64,000 nt of DNA from Novosphingobium marinum (GTDB taxonomy: Bacteria; Pseudomonadota; Alphaproteobacteria; Sphingomonadales; Sphingomonadaceae). This document shows, one piece after another, positions 20,877-28,862 of this stretch (position 1 is the first letter of the stretch; each line of letters opens with the position of its first letter). Under the pieces are notes generated by a model. The model worked only from the letters and a program-made list of their open reading frames with translations, did not search any database and was not told the origin of the DNA. The position numbers and the translations under genes were made by a program. The stretch lies in contig NZ_JACBZF010000003.1 in NCBI RefSeq assembly GCF_013408095.1, positions 124,001 through 188,000 on the forward strand, written 5' to 3'.

Positions 20877-22109
20877 GTGACGTCACTTCGCCGCCTCTCG
20901 CTCTGGACAGCGCCGCCCGTACTGCTGCTGGCAGGCGCAGCCGCGATTGCGCAATCGGCGGATTTCGTCGGGCCGGCGCCCGTCGATGCCTCCGAGACGC
21001 GGCGCAAGCTTGCCGAGGCACGCGCGCAGGGCGAATCCGCGCGGGCTCGGGCCGAAAAGCTGGAAGGCGAGGCAAGGCGCGTCAACGAAACTGCGGAGAA
21101 GACGGCGCGCGAGGCCGCCGCCGTTGCTGCCCGGATACAGGAGACCGAAGCCACCATCGCGGCCCAGGAGGCGCGCATCGCCCTGATCGGCCGGGAGCGT
21201 GCGAAGCTGCGCGAGCGCCTCGCCGAGCGGCAGCAGCCGCTGGTCCGGCTCACAGGAGCTCTGCAAAGACTGTCGCGCCGCCCGCCGGTGCTGGCAATGC
21301 TTCGCCCCGGTTCGGTGCGCGATACGATGTACATGCGCGCCCTTCTCGAAACGATGATGCCCGAAGTCGAGAAGCGGACATCGGCGTTGCGCTCCGAGAT
21401 CGAGAAGGGCGAGGCGCTTGAACGGCAAGCCCTCGCGGCACGCGAGCGCCTTGCCGCCAGCGAGAGCCGCCTGGAGGAGCGCAGGTCCGCGCTCGCGGCA
21501 CTCGAATCGCAGCAGCGCCTTGCGTCGCGGCAAGTCGGGGGCACGGCAGCGCGCGAGGCCGAACGCGCGCTCGCGCTGGCTGAAAGGGCGCGCGACCTGA
21601 CCGACCTTGTCGAGGAGTTCGGCAAGGCCGGACAACTGCGCGAGGAACTCGCGCGGCTGCCCGGTCCGATCATGCGCCCGCCGAGACCCGAGGAGTCGCG
21701 GGTCGTCGCGGCCGAAAGCTTCACGGCGCCGCCGGCGGGCCTGCCGGATTACGTATTGCCGGTTTCGGGCCGCGTCGTGGCCGGGTTCGGGGAAGCGAAC
21801 GAGGGCGACGTCCGTTCGCGCGGAATATCGCTTTCGACGCGTCCGGGCGCGCAGGCGGTTGCGCCGGCACCGGGCCGGGTTGCCTTCGCCGGGCCTTACC
21901 AGGGTTACGGCCAGATCGTCATAATCGAGCACGGGGGCGGCTGGACATCGGTCGTCACCGGGCTTGCCCAGCTCGATACGACCGTGGGACGGTCGCTCGT
22001 CGCCGGATCGCCGCTCGGAATCGCCGGCGCGGGCGATCCCGTCGTCGGCCTCGAACTGCGCCGCGACGGCGAGGCGGTGAACCCGCTGCAGTACGTGCGA
22101 ACGCTCTGA
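20877..22109 (+). CDS. EnvC-like murein hydrolase activator with degenerate LytM domain
   Basis: The 410-residue protein has a signal peptide (TSLRRLSLWTAPPVLLLAGAAAIAQ), a long coiled coil at about residues 35-250, and a C-terminal LytM/M23 fold. The catalytic metal ligands are missing: the region reads GISLSTRPGAQAVAPAPG and HGGGWTSVVTGLAQL, lacking the HxxxD and HxH motifs. That pattern matches EnvC-type activators of amidases in cell separation. The start is GTG 20877, 9 nt past rlmH. ctpA follows. No amidase gene lies in this window. Confidence 0.9.
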   Translation: MTSLRRLSLWTAPPVLLLAGAAAIAQSADFVGPAPVDASETRRKLAEARAQGESARARAEKLEGEARRVNETAEKTAREAAAVAARIQETEATIAAQEARIALIGRERAKLRERLAERQQPLVRLTGALQRLSRRPPVLAMLRPGSVRDTMYMRALLETMMPEVEKRTSALRSEIEKGEALERQALAARERLAASESRLEERRSALAALESQQRLASRQVGGTAAREAERALALAERARDLTDLVEEFGKAGQLREELARLPGPIMRPPRPEESRVVAAESFTAPPAGLPDYVLPVSGRVVAGFGEANEGDVRSRGISLSTRPGAQAVAPAPGRVAFAGPYQGYGQIVIIEHGGGWTSVVTGLAQLDTTVGRSLVAGSPLGIAGAGDPVVGLELRRDGEAVNPLQYVRTL

Positions 22110-22199
22110 GCGCTCGCATTCCGATCGAAAATGCCCATCTTCCGTTCAGGATTGCCGCGCTATACAATGCGCAATTCACGCAAGAGGCACCTTAGCCAT

Positions 22200-23552
22200 A
22201 TGAAGACCGGCTCGAAGAAGTTTGCATCCCTGACCCGCGCCGCGCTGCTTGTCAGCGCTGTGGCGCTGCTCCCGGCAACCACGGCCGGTCTTGCCGCGGT
22301 GGATGCGCGCTCGGGTCCGCAATTCGGAAAGCTCGTGGCCATCTACCAGATCGTCAAGGCAAGCTATGTCGACGATGTCGACGACGACAAGCTGCTCAAG
22401 GGCGCGATCAGCGGCATGCTGTCGAGCCTCGACCCGCATTCGTCCTATCTCGACGGACCGTCGCTGCAGCGGCTCGAGACGATGATCGACGGCAACTACC
22501 AGGGCCTCGGCCTCTCGGTCATCACCGAGGACGGCGCGGTCAAGATCATCTCGCCGTTCAAGGGCAGCCCTGCCGACAAGGCGGGCCTCAAGGCCGGTGA
22601 TTACATCACCCACCTCGACGGCGTTCTTTACTACGACCGCGACCTCGACGAGGCGGTTGCCAAGATGCGCGGCAAGGCGGGCACTGACATCCGTCTCACG
22701 ATCTTCCGCCCCGGCCGCGACGAGCCGTTCGACGTGACCGTCACGCGCGGCGTGATAGAGCTCGAGCCGGTGACGTGGGAGCTCGACGGCAAGGTCGGCA
22801 TCATCTCGATCAACGAATTCTCGCGCGATGTCGGCGCGGACGTGAACCAGGCGGTCCGTTCGCTGCGCGAACAGGCGAAGGGCAGGCTCGACGGCCTGGT
22901 CCTCGATTTGCGCTCCAACCCCGGCGGCTCGCTTGACGAGGCGGTGGCCTTGTCCGACCTCTTCATTTCGAAGGGCGACATCGTGTCCCAGCGCGGCCGC
23001 GTCGCCAGCGAAAACGAGTTCTACCGCGCCGAAACGATGTATCGCGGCGACGTGGCGGAAGGCACTCCCATCGTCGTGCTGATCGACGCGGGCAGTGCAT
23101 CTGCTTCCGAAATCGTCGCAGGCGCCCTTCAGGATCACAATCGCGCCGTCGTCATGGGCGAACGCAGCTTCGGCAAGGGGAGCGTCCAGTCGCTGATCGG
23201 GCTTGATCGCAACAGTGCGGTCAAGCTTACCACCGCGCGCTATTACACGCCGGCCGGCCATTCGGTGCAGGAAGGCGGCATCGAGCCCGATATCAAGGTG
23301 CCGCAGCTTTCCGATCCCGACGCTCGCCTGCGGGCGGAGCGCGCGCTGCGCGAATCGGACCTGCGCAATCACCTGATCAACGAGATCACTCTCGACGACA
23401 AGCAGCTCGAGACCGACAAGAAGGACGACCCGCGCTTCAAGCTGACCGCCGAGGAACTGAAGGCACAGGGGATCGAGGACTTCCAGTTGCACTACGCCGT
23501 GGACACCCTGCGCCGAGCCTCGGTTCCCGCGCTCGCCCACCGCAAGCCCTGA
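22200..23552 (+). CDS. ctpA: C-terminal processing protease, S41 family
   Basis: The 450-residue periplasmic protease has a signal peptide (LTRAALLVSAVALLPATTA), a PDZ domain at about residues 85-165 (IISPFKGSPADKAGLKAGDY) and an S41 catalytic domain. The Ser/Lys dyad is visible as GSASASE with Ser301 and GERSFGKGS with Lys326, 25 residues apart as usual. ATG 22200 was preferred over earlier in-frame ATGs at 22131 and 22167 because it places the signal peptide at the N-terminus. Pairing with the EnvC-like gene suggests envelope remodelling. Confidence 0.94.
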   Translation: MKTGSKKFASLTRAALLVSAVALLPATTAGLAAVDARSGPQFGKLVAIYQIVKASYVDDVDDDKLLKGAISGMLSSLDPHSSYLDGPSLQRLETMIDGNYQGLGLSVITEDGAVKIISPFKGSPADKAGLKAGDYITHLDGVLYYDRDLDEAVAKMRGKAGTDIRLTIFRPGRDEPFDVTVTRGVIELEPVTWELDGKVGIISINEFSRDVGADVNQAVRSLREQAKGRLDGLVLDLRSNPGGSLDEAVALSDLFISKGDIVSQRGRVASENEFYRAETMYRGDVAEGTPIVVLIDAGSASASEIVAGALQDHNRAVVMGERSFGKGSVQSLIGLDRNSAVKLTTARYYTPAGHSVQEGGIEPDIKVPQLSDPDARLRAERALRESDLRNHLINEITLDDKQLETDKKDDPRFKLTAEELKAQGIEDFQLHYAVDTLRRASVPALAHRKP

Positions 23553-23562
23553 GGCAGCGCCG

Positions 23563-24042
23563 GTGGCGCTTCGCGAAGGTACCAGGATCGCGCGCGCGCT
23601 GGCGCTGACGGCTCCTGCACTCCTGCTCGCGGGAGCCTACGTCTCGCAGTACGTCTTCGGGCTCTATCCTTGCGAAATGTGCTGGTGGCAGCGCTGGCCC
23701 CACTTTGCGGCGATCGGCCTTGCAGCGCTCGCCTATCTGCGGCCGCCGGGGCGGACCTTCGTCTGGCTGGCGGCGGCGGCGATTGCGGTTTCCGGGCTGA
23801 TCGGCGGTTTCCATGCAGGAGTCGAATATGGCTGGTGGGAAGGTCTCACCGCATGCGCGACCACCGCGAGCGCCGGTGGCGATCCGCTCGAGGCGATCCT
23901 CAACGCGCCGATCACGCGCTGCGACGTGGCGCCCTGGACACTCATGGGAATTTCGCTGGCGGGATGGAACTTCCTCTTTTCCTGTGCGTCGGCATTGGCG
24001 ATAGCAATTCTGCTGGCCGGAAGCAGGAGGAGCCCCGAATGA
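23563..24042 (+). CDS. DsbB-family disulfide bond formation protein
   Basis: The 159-residue inner-membrane protein has four predicted helices and two periplasmic cysteine pairs. The first is CEMC in YPCEMCWWQRW, and the second lies in GLTACATT and ITRCDVAPW. In this family the pairs pass electrons from DsbA to ubiquinone. The start is GTG 23563, 10 nt past ctpA. The TGA overlaps coq7's ATG (ATGA). Adjacency to a ubiquinone synthesis gene fits the quinone dependence, but no dsbA is in view. Confidence 0.9.
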   Translation: MALREGTRIARALALTAPALLLAGAYVSQYVFGLYPCEMCWWQRWPHFAAIGLAALAYLRPPGRTFVWLAAAAIAVSGLIGGFHAGVEYGWWEGLTACATTASAGGDPLEAILNAPITRCDVAPWTLMGISLAGWNFLFSCASALAIAILLAGSRRSPE

Positions 24043-24554
24043 TCAAGGCGGACCGTGACAGGATGATGCGGGTCGATCAGGCCGGCGAATACGGGGCAAC
24101 GCGCATCTACGCGGGCCAGCTCGCGGTGATGGGCAATCGCGCGCCGCATTCGGCCGAAATCGCGGCGATGGCGCAACAGGAAGCGGCGCATCGCGAGAAG
24201 TTCGATGCGCTGCTCGTTCGCCGCGGAGTGAGGCCCACGGCCTTGCAGCCGTTCTGGTCGGCTGCCGGCTATGCCCTCGGCGCGGCAACGGCGATCCTCG
24301 GTCCCGAAGCGGCCATGGCATGCACGGCGGCTGTGGAGGAAGAGATCGACCGCCATTACACATCCCAGCTGGACGAGATCGGAGACGACGATCCGGAGCT
24401 CTCGGGGCTGATCACCGAGTTCCGCGAGGATGAACGCGCCCACCGCGATGCCGCCATCGCCGCAGGCGCCGAGAAGGCACCCGCCTATCCGTTGCTCTCC
24501 GGCGCCATCCGCCTCGGATGCCGGCTTGCGATCAGGGCGAGCGAGCGCATCTGA
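24039..24554 (+). CDS. coq7: Demethoxyubiquinone hydroxylase
   Basis: Coq7 is a di-iron monooxygenase that hydroxylates demethoxyubiquinol. The 171-residue protein shows the four-helix iron ligands: DQAGEYGATRIY, QEAAHREKF (ExxH), AVEEEIDRHY, and EFREDERAHRDAAI (ExxH). Length matches the short bacterial/mitochondrial core. ATG 24039 overlaps the dsbB-like stop by 4 nt, with AGGAGG upstream, so the two are coupled. Confidence 0.96.
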   Translation: MIKADRDRMMRVDQAGEYGATRIYAGQLAVMGNRAPHSAEIAAMAQQEAAHREKFDALLVRRGVRPTALQPFWSAAGYALGAATAILGPEAAMACTAAVEEEIDRHYTSQLDEIGDDDPELSGLITEFREDERAHRDAAIAAGAEKAPAYPLLSGAIRLGCRLAIRASERI

Positions 24555-24591
24555 GCGCCTTCAGCTATCATTAAGCGCCGGGAAGACCTAT

Positions 24592-25197
24592 ATGAGCGAA
24601 GGACTTAGTACCGTTTTACGCAAAGGATCGCCCGTGTCCCGCATGTTTCTCGCCGCTGTATCGACCCTCGCCGCCCTCGCAGTGGCAACACCGGCGCAGG
24701 CCCAGGGAACGGGCGAAAGCGTCAATCAGCTGATCATCTACGGCGACGATGCCTGCCCGCCATCGACGGCCGACCAGATCACGGTCTGCGCGCGCAAGGA
24801 CGAATCGGAACGCTATCGCATACCCGAGGCGTTGCGACAGTCGGACGATCCGGCGAACGAATCGTGGACCAATCGCGTGATCGCGTACGAGACGGTCGGC
24901 GATACCGGCATCCAGAGCTGTTCGCCCACCGGGGCGGGCGGCTGGACGGGCTGCCTCGGCGAATTCATCGACAATGCCTATGCCGAACGCGATACCGATG
25001 CGAGCGTGCGCTTCAGCCAGCTGATCGAGGAAGAACGCGCGCGCCGCCTCGCCGCGATCGACGCCGAAGCCGAAGAGACGCAGTCAAGGGTCGAAGAGGC
25101 CGAGCGCGAGTATTTCGAACGGCAGCAGGCCGAAGCGCAGGCTGCATCGAACGACGAAACCGGCACGCCCGAAGAAGAATTGCCCTCTCCGGAATAG
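24592..25197 (+). CDS. Predicted secreted protein with C-terminal coiled coil
   Basis: This protein (201 residues from ATG 24592) is unrecognised beyond sphingomonad-like conserved hypotheticals. It has a signal peptide, MFLAAVSTLAALAVATPAQAQ, a mature middle with four cysteines that could form disulfides (GDDACPP, ITVCARK, QSCSP, TGCLGEF), and an acidic Glu/Arg coiled-coil tail (about 145-185). An alternative GTG at 24634 with AAAGGAT upstream places the signal peptide at the very N-terminus. Four cysteines downstream of a DsbB-like gene suit oxidative folding in the periplasm. The function is unknown. Confidence 0.72.
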   Translation: MSEGLSTVLRKGSPVSRMFLAAVSTLAALAVATPAQAQGTGESVNQLIIYGDDACPPSTADQITVCARKDESERYRIPEALRQSDDPANESWTNRVIAYETVGDTGIQSCSPTGAGGWTGCLGEFIDNAYAERDTDASVRFSQLIEEERARRLAAIDAEAEETQSRVEEAEREYFERQQAEAQAASNDETGTPEEELPSPE

Positions 25198-25223
25198 GCC
25201 TGGATCCGGCGTGGATTCGCCGC

Positions 25224-26120
25224 CTAGATCTTGTTGAGCATCGTGTGGACGGCACCCAGATAGTCGCGCATGTGCGCGGCTGTCGCATCGGTCAGCGCGA
25301 TCAGGTCGCGTCGTCGATCCTTGGGATCGGTCCACCTGCGAAGAAGACCGGCTTCGGTCATCTGCCTTACCCAGCGCAAGGCCGTGCTCATCGGAACCGA
25401 GGCCGCGATGCATACGCTCGATACCGAGACCTGCTGCCCGTCGAGCCGGGCGCGGGTCAGGTCGAGCAGGATGTCCCAGGCGGGATCGGCGAATAGCTGG
25501 CTGGGAAAGAAGCGGCTGCGCAGGCTTCGCGACGCGATGATCGCGCGCAGGGTGGCGCTGACGTCCTTGTCCGAAATACGCTCGGCGGAAGAGGCCTCGA
25601 CACTCCTGGTTTCCAGCATTTCCACGAGACGCGCCAGCTGCTGCCCGAAGCTCGACATGCTTCCCTCGCTCGCCGCTCGCCGCGCGGCAAGGTAGCGTAG
25701 CGCGCGGCGCAGCGCGTTCGAGTAGTTCTCGAAGCCGAAGGGTTTGCACAGGAGGTCGACCGCCTCGACATGAAGGCCGCGCATCGCAAGGTCTGCGGTA
25801 ATCTTGTCCGCCAGCAGGATCGCCGCGATGCACCGGGACGCGCCGAGCCTTGTCCGCGCTTCCTCGATCAGGACGAAACCGTCCATCGAGGGCATGTCCA
25901 TGTCCGCCAGCACGATCTGGATGTTCGGATCGGTGCAGATCCTGTCGAGCGCTTCCTTCGGGGACGTGGCGCCGAAATGCTTGTAGCCGAGCTCGTCCAG
26001 CATCCTTCCGCAATGCGAAACGCATGCATCGTCGTCATCGACGACCAGCACCGTCGGCGTAATCGACTCCTGCGGTTGTAGCAGCCCCTGTACCGGCGTT
26101 GCCAAAAGCTGGCTTGCCAT
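25224..26120 (-). CDS. Response regulator with winged-helix output domain
   Basis: The 298-residue protein has an N-terminal receiver domain (about 22-145) with TVLVVDDDD and VLADMDMPSMDG; Asp73 is the predicted phosphoacceptor. A C-terminal MarR-like winged helix follows (about 215-290), with VCIAASVPMSTALRWVRQM as the recognition helix region and TDPKDRRRDLIALTDA as the wing. AAGGAGG lies 8 nt before ATG 26120. It is divergent from the type I secretion operon across about 660 bp, and no histidine kinase is nearby. Control of that operon is a natural hypothesis. Confidence 0.88.
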   Translation of the reverse strand: MASQLLATPVQGLLQPQESITPTVLVVDDDDACVSHCGRMLDELGYKHFGATSPKEALDRICTDPNIQIVLADMDMPSMDGFVLIEEARTRLGASRCIAAILLADKITADLAMRGLHVEAVDLLCKPFGFENYSNALRRALRYLAARRAASEGSMSSFGQQLARLVEMLETRSVEASSAERISDKDVSATLRAIIASRSLRSRFFPSQLFADPAWDILLDLTRARLDGQQVSVSSVCIAASVPMSTALRWVRQMTEAGLLRRWTDPKDRRRDLIALTDATAAHMRDYLGAVHTMLNKI

Positions 26121-26782
26121 ACCCAGTCCTCCTTAAAGGCCTGGAGCCCTGTCACCCTGTGCATCGCCGGTTCGGTCCGGCTTGTTCGACGCAGGGTAGC
26201 AGTCCCCCATTGTCTCGATTTAGTGCCAAATTGGCCAAGGCCTCCCCGGCGAGCCGCTTTCGGCTTGGAGACGGATCCCGCTATAACGACCTGCTTCGAG
26301 ATTGCCACCGTCTTGGCGCGTTTATCGCCAGTTTAGTGCAATACTACCGTCATTTTTGCAGCGACCGGGCAATTTTGTTGCATGATAGCAACGGAGGAGC
26401 GCCGAACGAGGGAACGCCTCTCACCAACCGCCATTCCGGCGGAGCCCCGGAAATATCTCTATAAGATATTGAAACCGTTAGCCTCCCTGATCTGCTCACA
26501 GATGGCCGGAGTTCACGTGGGGCAATAATCTGTCTCGAATTGCGCGGTTCGGGGCACCATGCATGCTGCGAGGCAACATCCATCGCAATCTAGCGACATC
26601 GCCGCCAAAAAGAGGATAATCCAATGTCCGACACCGTCATGCGGGGCTTGTGCAACACGGCCACGCGGCGTGCGGAAAAAGGGCTGGATTTCCTGCCACA
26701 ATGGCACTAGTTGGCCGCGCATTCGAATTTCAGTGTGCTAATTACATGTTCGATTTGCAGGTAAATCTTGCAGTGGGGTTGG
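26121..26782. other. Long AT-richer intergenic region between two divergent regulators
   Basis: About 660 bp with visibly lower GC than its surroundings and no convincing gene; the short open frames here lack coding-type codon bias. Direct repeats TTGCAG at 26755 and 26768 (13 bp apart) flank the start of the winged-helix gene. A GTTGC-N6-GCAAC inverted repeat lies at 26377-26392. Promoters for both divergent regulators must be here, but no clear -35/-10 pair was picked out. Confidence 0.6.
26377..26392. promoter_or_regulatory. Inverted repeat, possible operator
   Basis: GTTGC and GCAAC separated by 6 nt (ATGATA), in the AT-rich divergent region. Symmetry and spacing resemble a winged-helix or MarR dimer site. 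The link to either flanking regulator is inference. Confidence 0.3.
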
Positions 26783-27160
26783 GTGACGAAACGTTCGAAC
26801 AGCGATGCCGGCGCGGCTGGACAGGGCGCTACCGAGGGTGGCGCAGGGTCTGCGGGAAACCGCGGCCAGGCAGGTCGTGGCTGGCGCGATCTTATCGAGC
26901 TCGACGCCCGCCTTCATGAGCAGAAGAACATCCGGATCCTCACGCCCGAGGCGCGGGTTCTGCTCCACCTGAGATTGTCGGGACCGGTTCCGGTCACGAC
27001 GGCGATGCAGGTTGCGGGAACCTCCTACCGGGGCTTCTACGCCGTGCTCGAGCGGCTCAAGCAGGCCGGTCTCGTGGCGACGGTGAAGGACGAAAAGGAT
27101 CAGCGGGTTCGCCGGCTCAGCCTCGATCCGTCGGTTCCGATTCCCCCGGTCGATCGCTGA
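26783..27160 (+). CDS. MarR-like winged-helix transcriptional regulator heading the secretion operon
   Basis: The 125-residue protein has a flexible Gly/Ala/Gln-rich N-terminus (about 1-33) then a compact winged helix: ILTPEARVLLHLRLSGPVPV, the recognition helix YRGFYAVLERLKQAGLVAT, and wing DEKDQRVRRLSL. GTG 26783 is preferred because GGGG lies 5-6 nt upstream; a TTG at 26768 has no such site. TolC begins 14 bp after the stop, so it probably regulates its own operon. Its fold resembles the output domain of the divergent response regulator. Confidence 0.78.
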   Translation: MTKRSNSDAGAAGQGATEGGAGSAGNRGQAGRGWRDLIELDARLHEQKNIRILTPEARVLLHLRLSGPVPVTTAMQVAGTSYRGFYAVLERLKQAGLVATVKDEKDQRVRRLSLDPSVPIPPVDR

Positions 27161-27174
27161 ACATTATTTTGAGG

Positions 27175-28839
27175 ATGTCGGACTTGTTCGAATTCGATTG
27201 CAACAAGACGGGTCGGGCCCGGACCGGGCGTCGCGGCTGGCTGCTGGCTTCGGCGGCGGGCGCGCTCGCCTGCGCGATTCCCGCGCAGGCCCAGATCATG
27301 GACGGCCAGACTCCTGCCGCATCCGACAATCTCGATGCCGGAGATATCGTGCCGCCCGACGGTGTCGGCACCGACCCGGTGCTCGACCGTACGCCGGCCG
27401 AGACCGTTCCGCAGCCTCCCGAATCGTCCACCGGCTCGGCGCTTGACGGAACCTTCCTCGAGGACCCGATCGTCGAACCGATGGAAGGCGGGGACGTGGA
27501 AGGCCCCGGTACGATCGATACCGAACCCGGTGCCACGATGGGCGGTGTCCTCGCCCCGCCCGCCGAGGAACCTCTTGTCGAGGGCCCGGTTGCCGACGTT
27601 GCCCTTTACGGCCCTCCAGCGCCCAAGGCGCGCGACGGCGCGCTTCCCGGGATCGGCTGGCCGCGGGCGCCCGCAGTCGTTCCGCCCGCACTCGACGAGG
27701 CGGTTAACCTGGTGACAGAGAACTACCCGTCGGCACTGTCGGCGCGCGCCGCGCTTCGTGCCGCCGCGTCGGACGTCAATGCTGCGAAGTGGCTCCGCTT
27801 CCCCAGCGTTCAGGGCAACCTCGCCTACCTCGACGACAGCGGTGCGCCCGAGCCGCAACTGGTGGTCGAGGCGCCGGTCTGGTCCGGCGGACGGATCGGC
27901 GCAAGCATAAGGCGCGCCAAGGCGTCGGAAGATGCGTCGTCAGCCAGCTACATGGAGACGATCCAGCAACTCGCACTGACCGTCTCGCAGACCTATTTCG
28001 AGATCGTCAGGCTGACCCAGACCGAGCAGTTGCTCGAGGACAGCCTGCGCGAGCACATGCGCCTCGTCGGCACGATGGAGCGCCGCGTGAGCCAGGAAAT
28101 CAGCCCGCTGGCCGACCTCGAACTCGCCCGCTCGCGCGCGGCGCAGATCGAGCAGCAGTATACGACGACGGTGTCCCAGCGCGAAACGGCGTTGCGGATC
28201 ATGGCCGAGCTGGTCGCCGATCCCGCCTACGACCTGGGACCGATCCCCTATTACAATCCCGAAATGGACATCGCGAACACCGATGTTCTCGAGGACCAGG
28301 CCGTCGCCTACGACCCGACGCTGCGCCGCCTTTCGGCCGAGGCCGACGTCGCCCGCGCCGAGCTCGATACGCGCAAGGCCTCGCTTTTCCCGCAGCTCAA
28401 TGCGCAGTATTCCTACGACGACATCTTCGGGAGCCGCGTCGGCATGGTGCTCCGCGCGCAGACGACCGGCGGCCTGAGCCAGTTCTCGGAGGTCGAGAGT
28501 GCGCGGCTGCGGATCACCGCCGCGCTCGAATCGATACGGACGGCCGAACAGCAGTTGCGGCGCGATATCGCCGCCGACGTCATCCAGTTCGACGCGGCCA
28601 AGCGCCGTGCGGCGATTTCGACGAGCGCTTCGGAAACCGCGGCCAGGGTCAGCGCCAGCTACATGCGCCAGTTCATCGCGGGACGCCGGTCCTGGCTCGA
28701 CGTGATGAACGCGCTTCGCGAAGCGGTCACGGCGCAGGTCGGCAAGGCCGAGGCGCAGGTTACCGCAATGTCCGCCGCGACCCGGCTGCAGCTGCGCAGC
28801 GGTCGCTGGCACCCGGTCTTCGACCGGACGGGCGAATGA
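27175..28839 (+). CDS. TolC-family outer membrane protein of type I secretion
   Basis: The 554-residue protein has a signal peptide (GWLLASAAGALACAIPAQAQ), an unusually long Pro/Glu/Asp-rich segment (about 40-170), then the TolC/OEP fold. The paired repeats run from LDEAVNLVTENYPSALSARA to the C-terminal half, with helices such as ALTVSQTYFEIVRLTQTEQL and the FIAGRRSWLDVMNALREAVT segment typical of TISS OMPs. ATG 27175 is chosen over a TTG two codons earlier. It precedes the ABC and membrane fusion genes, completing the exporter. The acidic linker is atypical. Confidence 0.9.
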   Translation: MSDLFEFDCNKTGRARTGRRGWLLASAAGALACAIPAQAQIMDGQTPAASDNLDAGDIVPPDGVGTDPVLDRTPAETVPQPPESSTGSALDGTFLEDPIVEPMEGGDVEGPGTIDTEPGATMGGVLAPPAEEPLVEGPVADVALYGPPAPKARDGALPGIGWPRAPAVVPPALDEAVNLVTENYPSALSARAALRAAASDVNAAKWLRFPSVQGNLAYLDDSGAPEPQLVVEAPVWSGGRIGASIRRAKASEDASSASYMETIQQLALTVSQTYFEIVRLTQTEQLLEDSLREHMRLVGTMERRVSQEISPLADLELARSRAAQIEQQYTTTVSQRETALRIMAELVADPAYDLGPIPYYNPEMDIANTDVLEDQAVAYDPTLRRLSAEADVARAELDTRKASLFPQLNAQYSYDDIFGSRVGMVLRAQTTGGLSQFSEVESARLRITAALESIRTAEQQLRRDIAADVIQFDAAKRRAAISTSASETAARVSASYMRQFIAGRRSWLDVMNALREAVTAQVGKAEAQVTAMSAATRLQLRSGRWHPVFDRTGE

Positions 28840-28862
28840 ATTATGCATAAGGGGCACTGAAC

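Noticed and set aside
26099..26464. Possible gene in the regulator gap
   Set aside because: It overlaps the start and 5' coding end of the response regulator gene on the opposite strand, and codon bias is weak.
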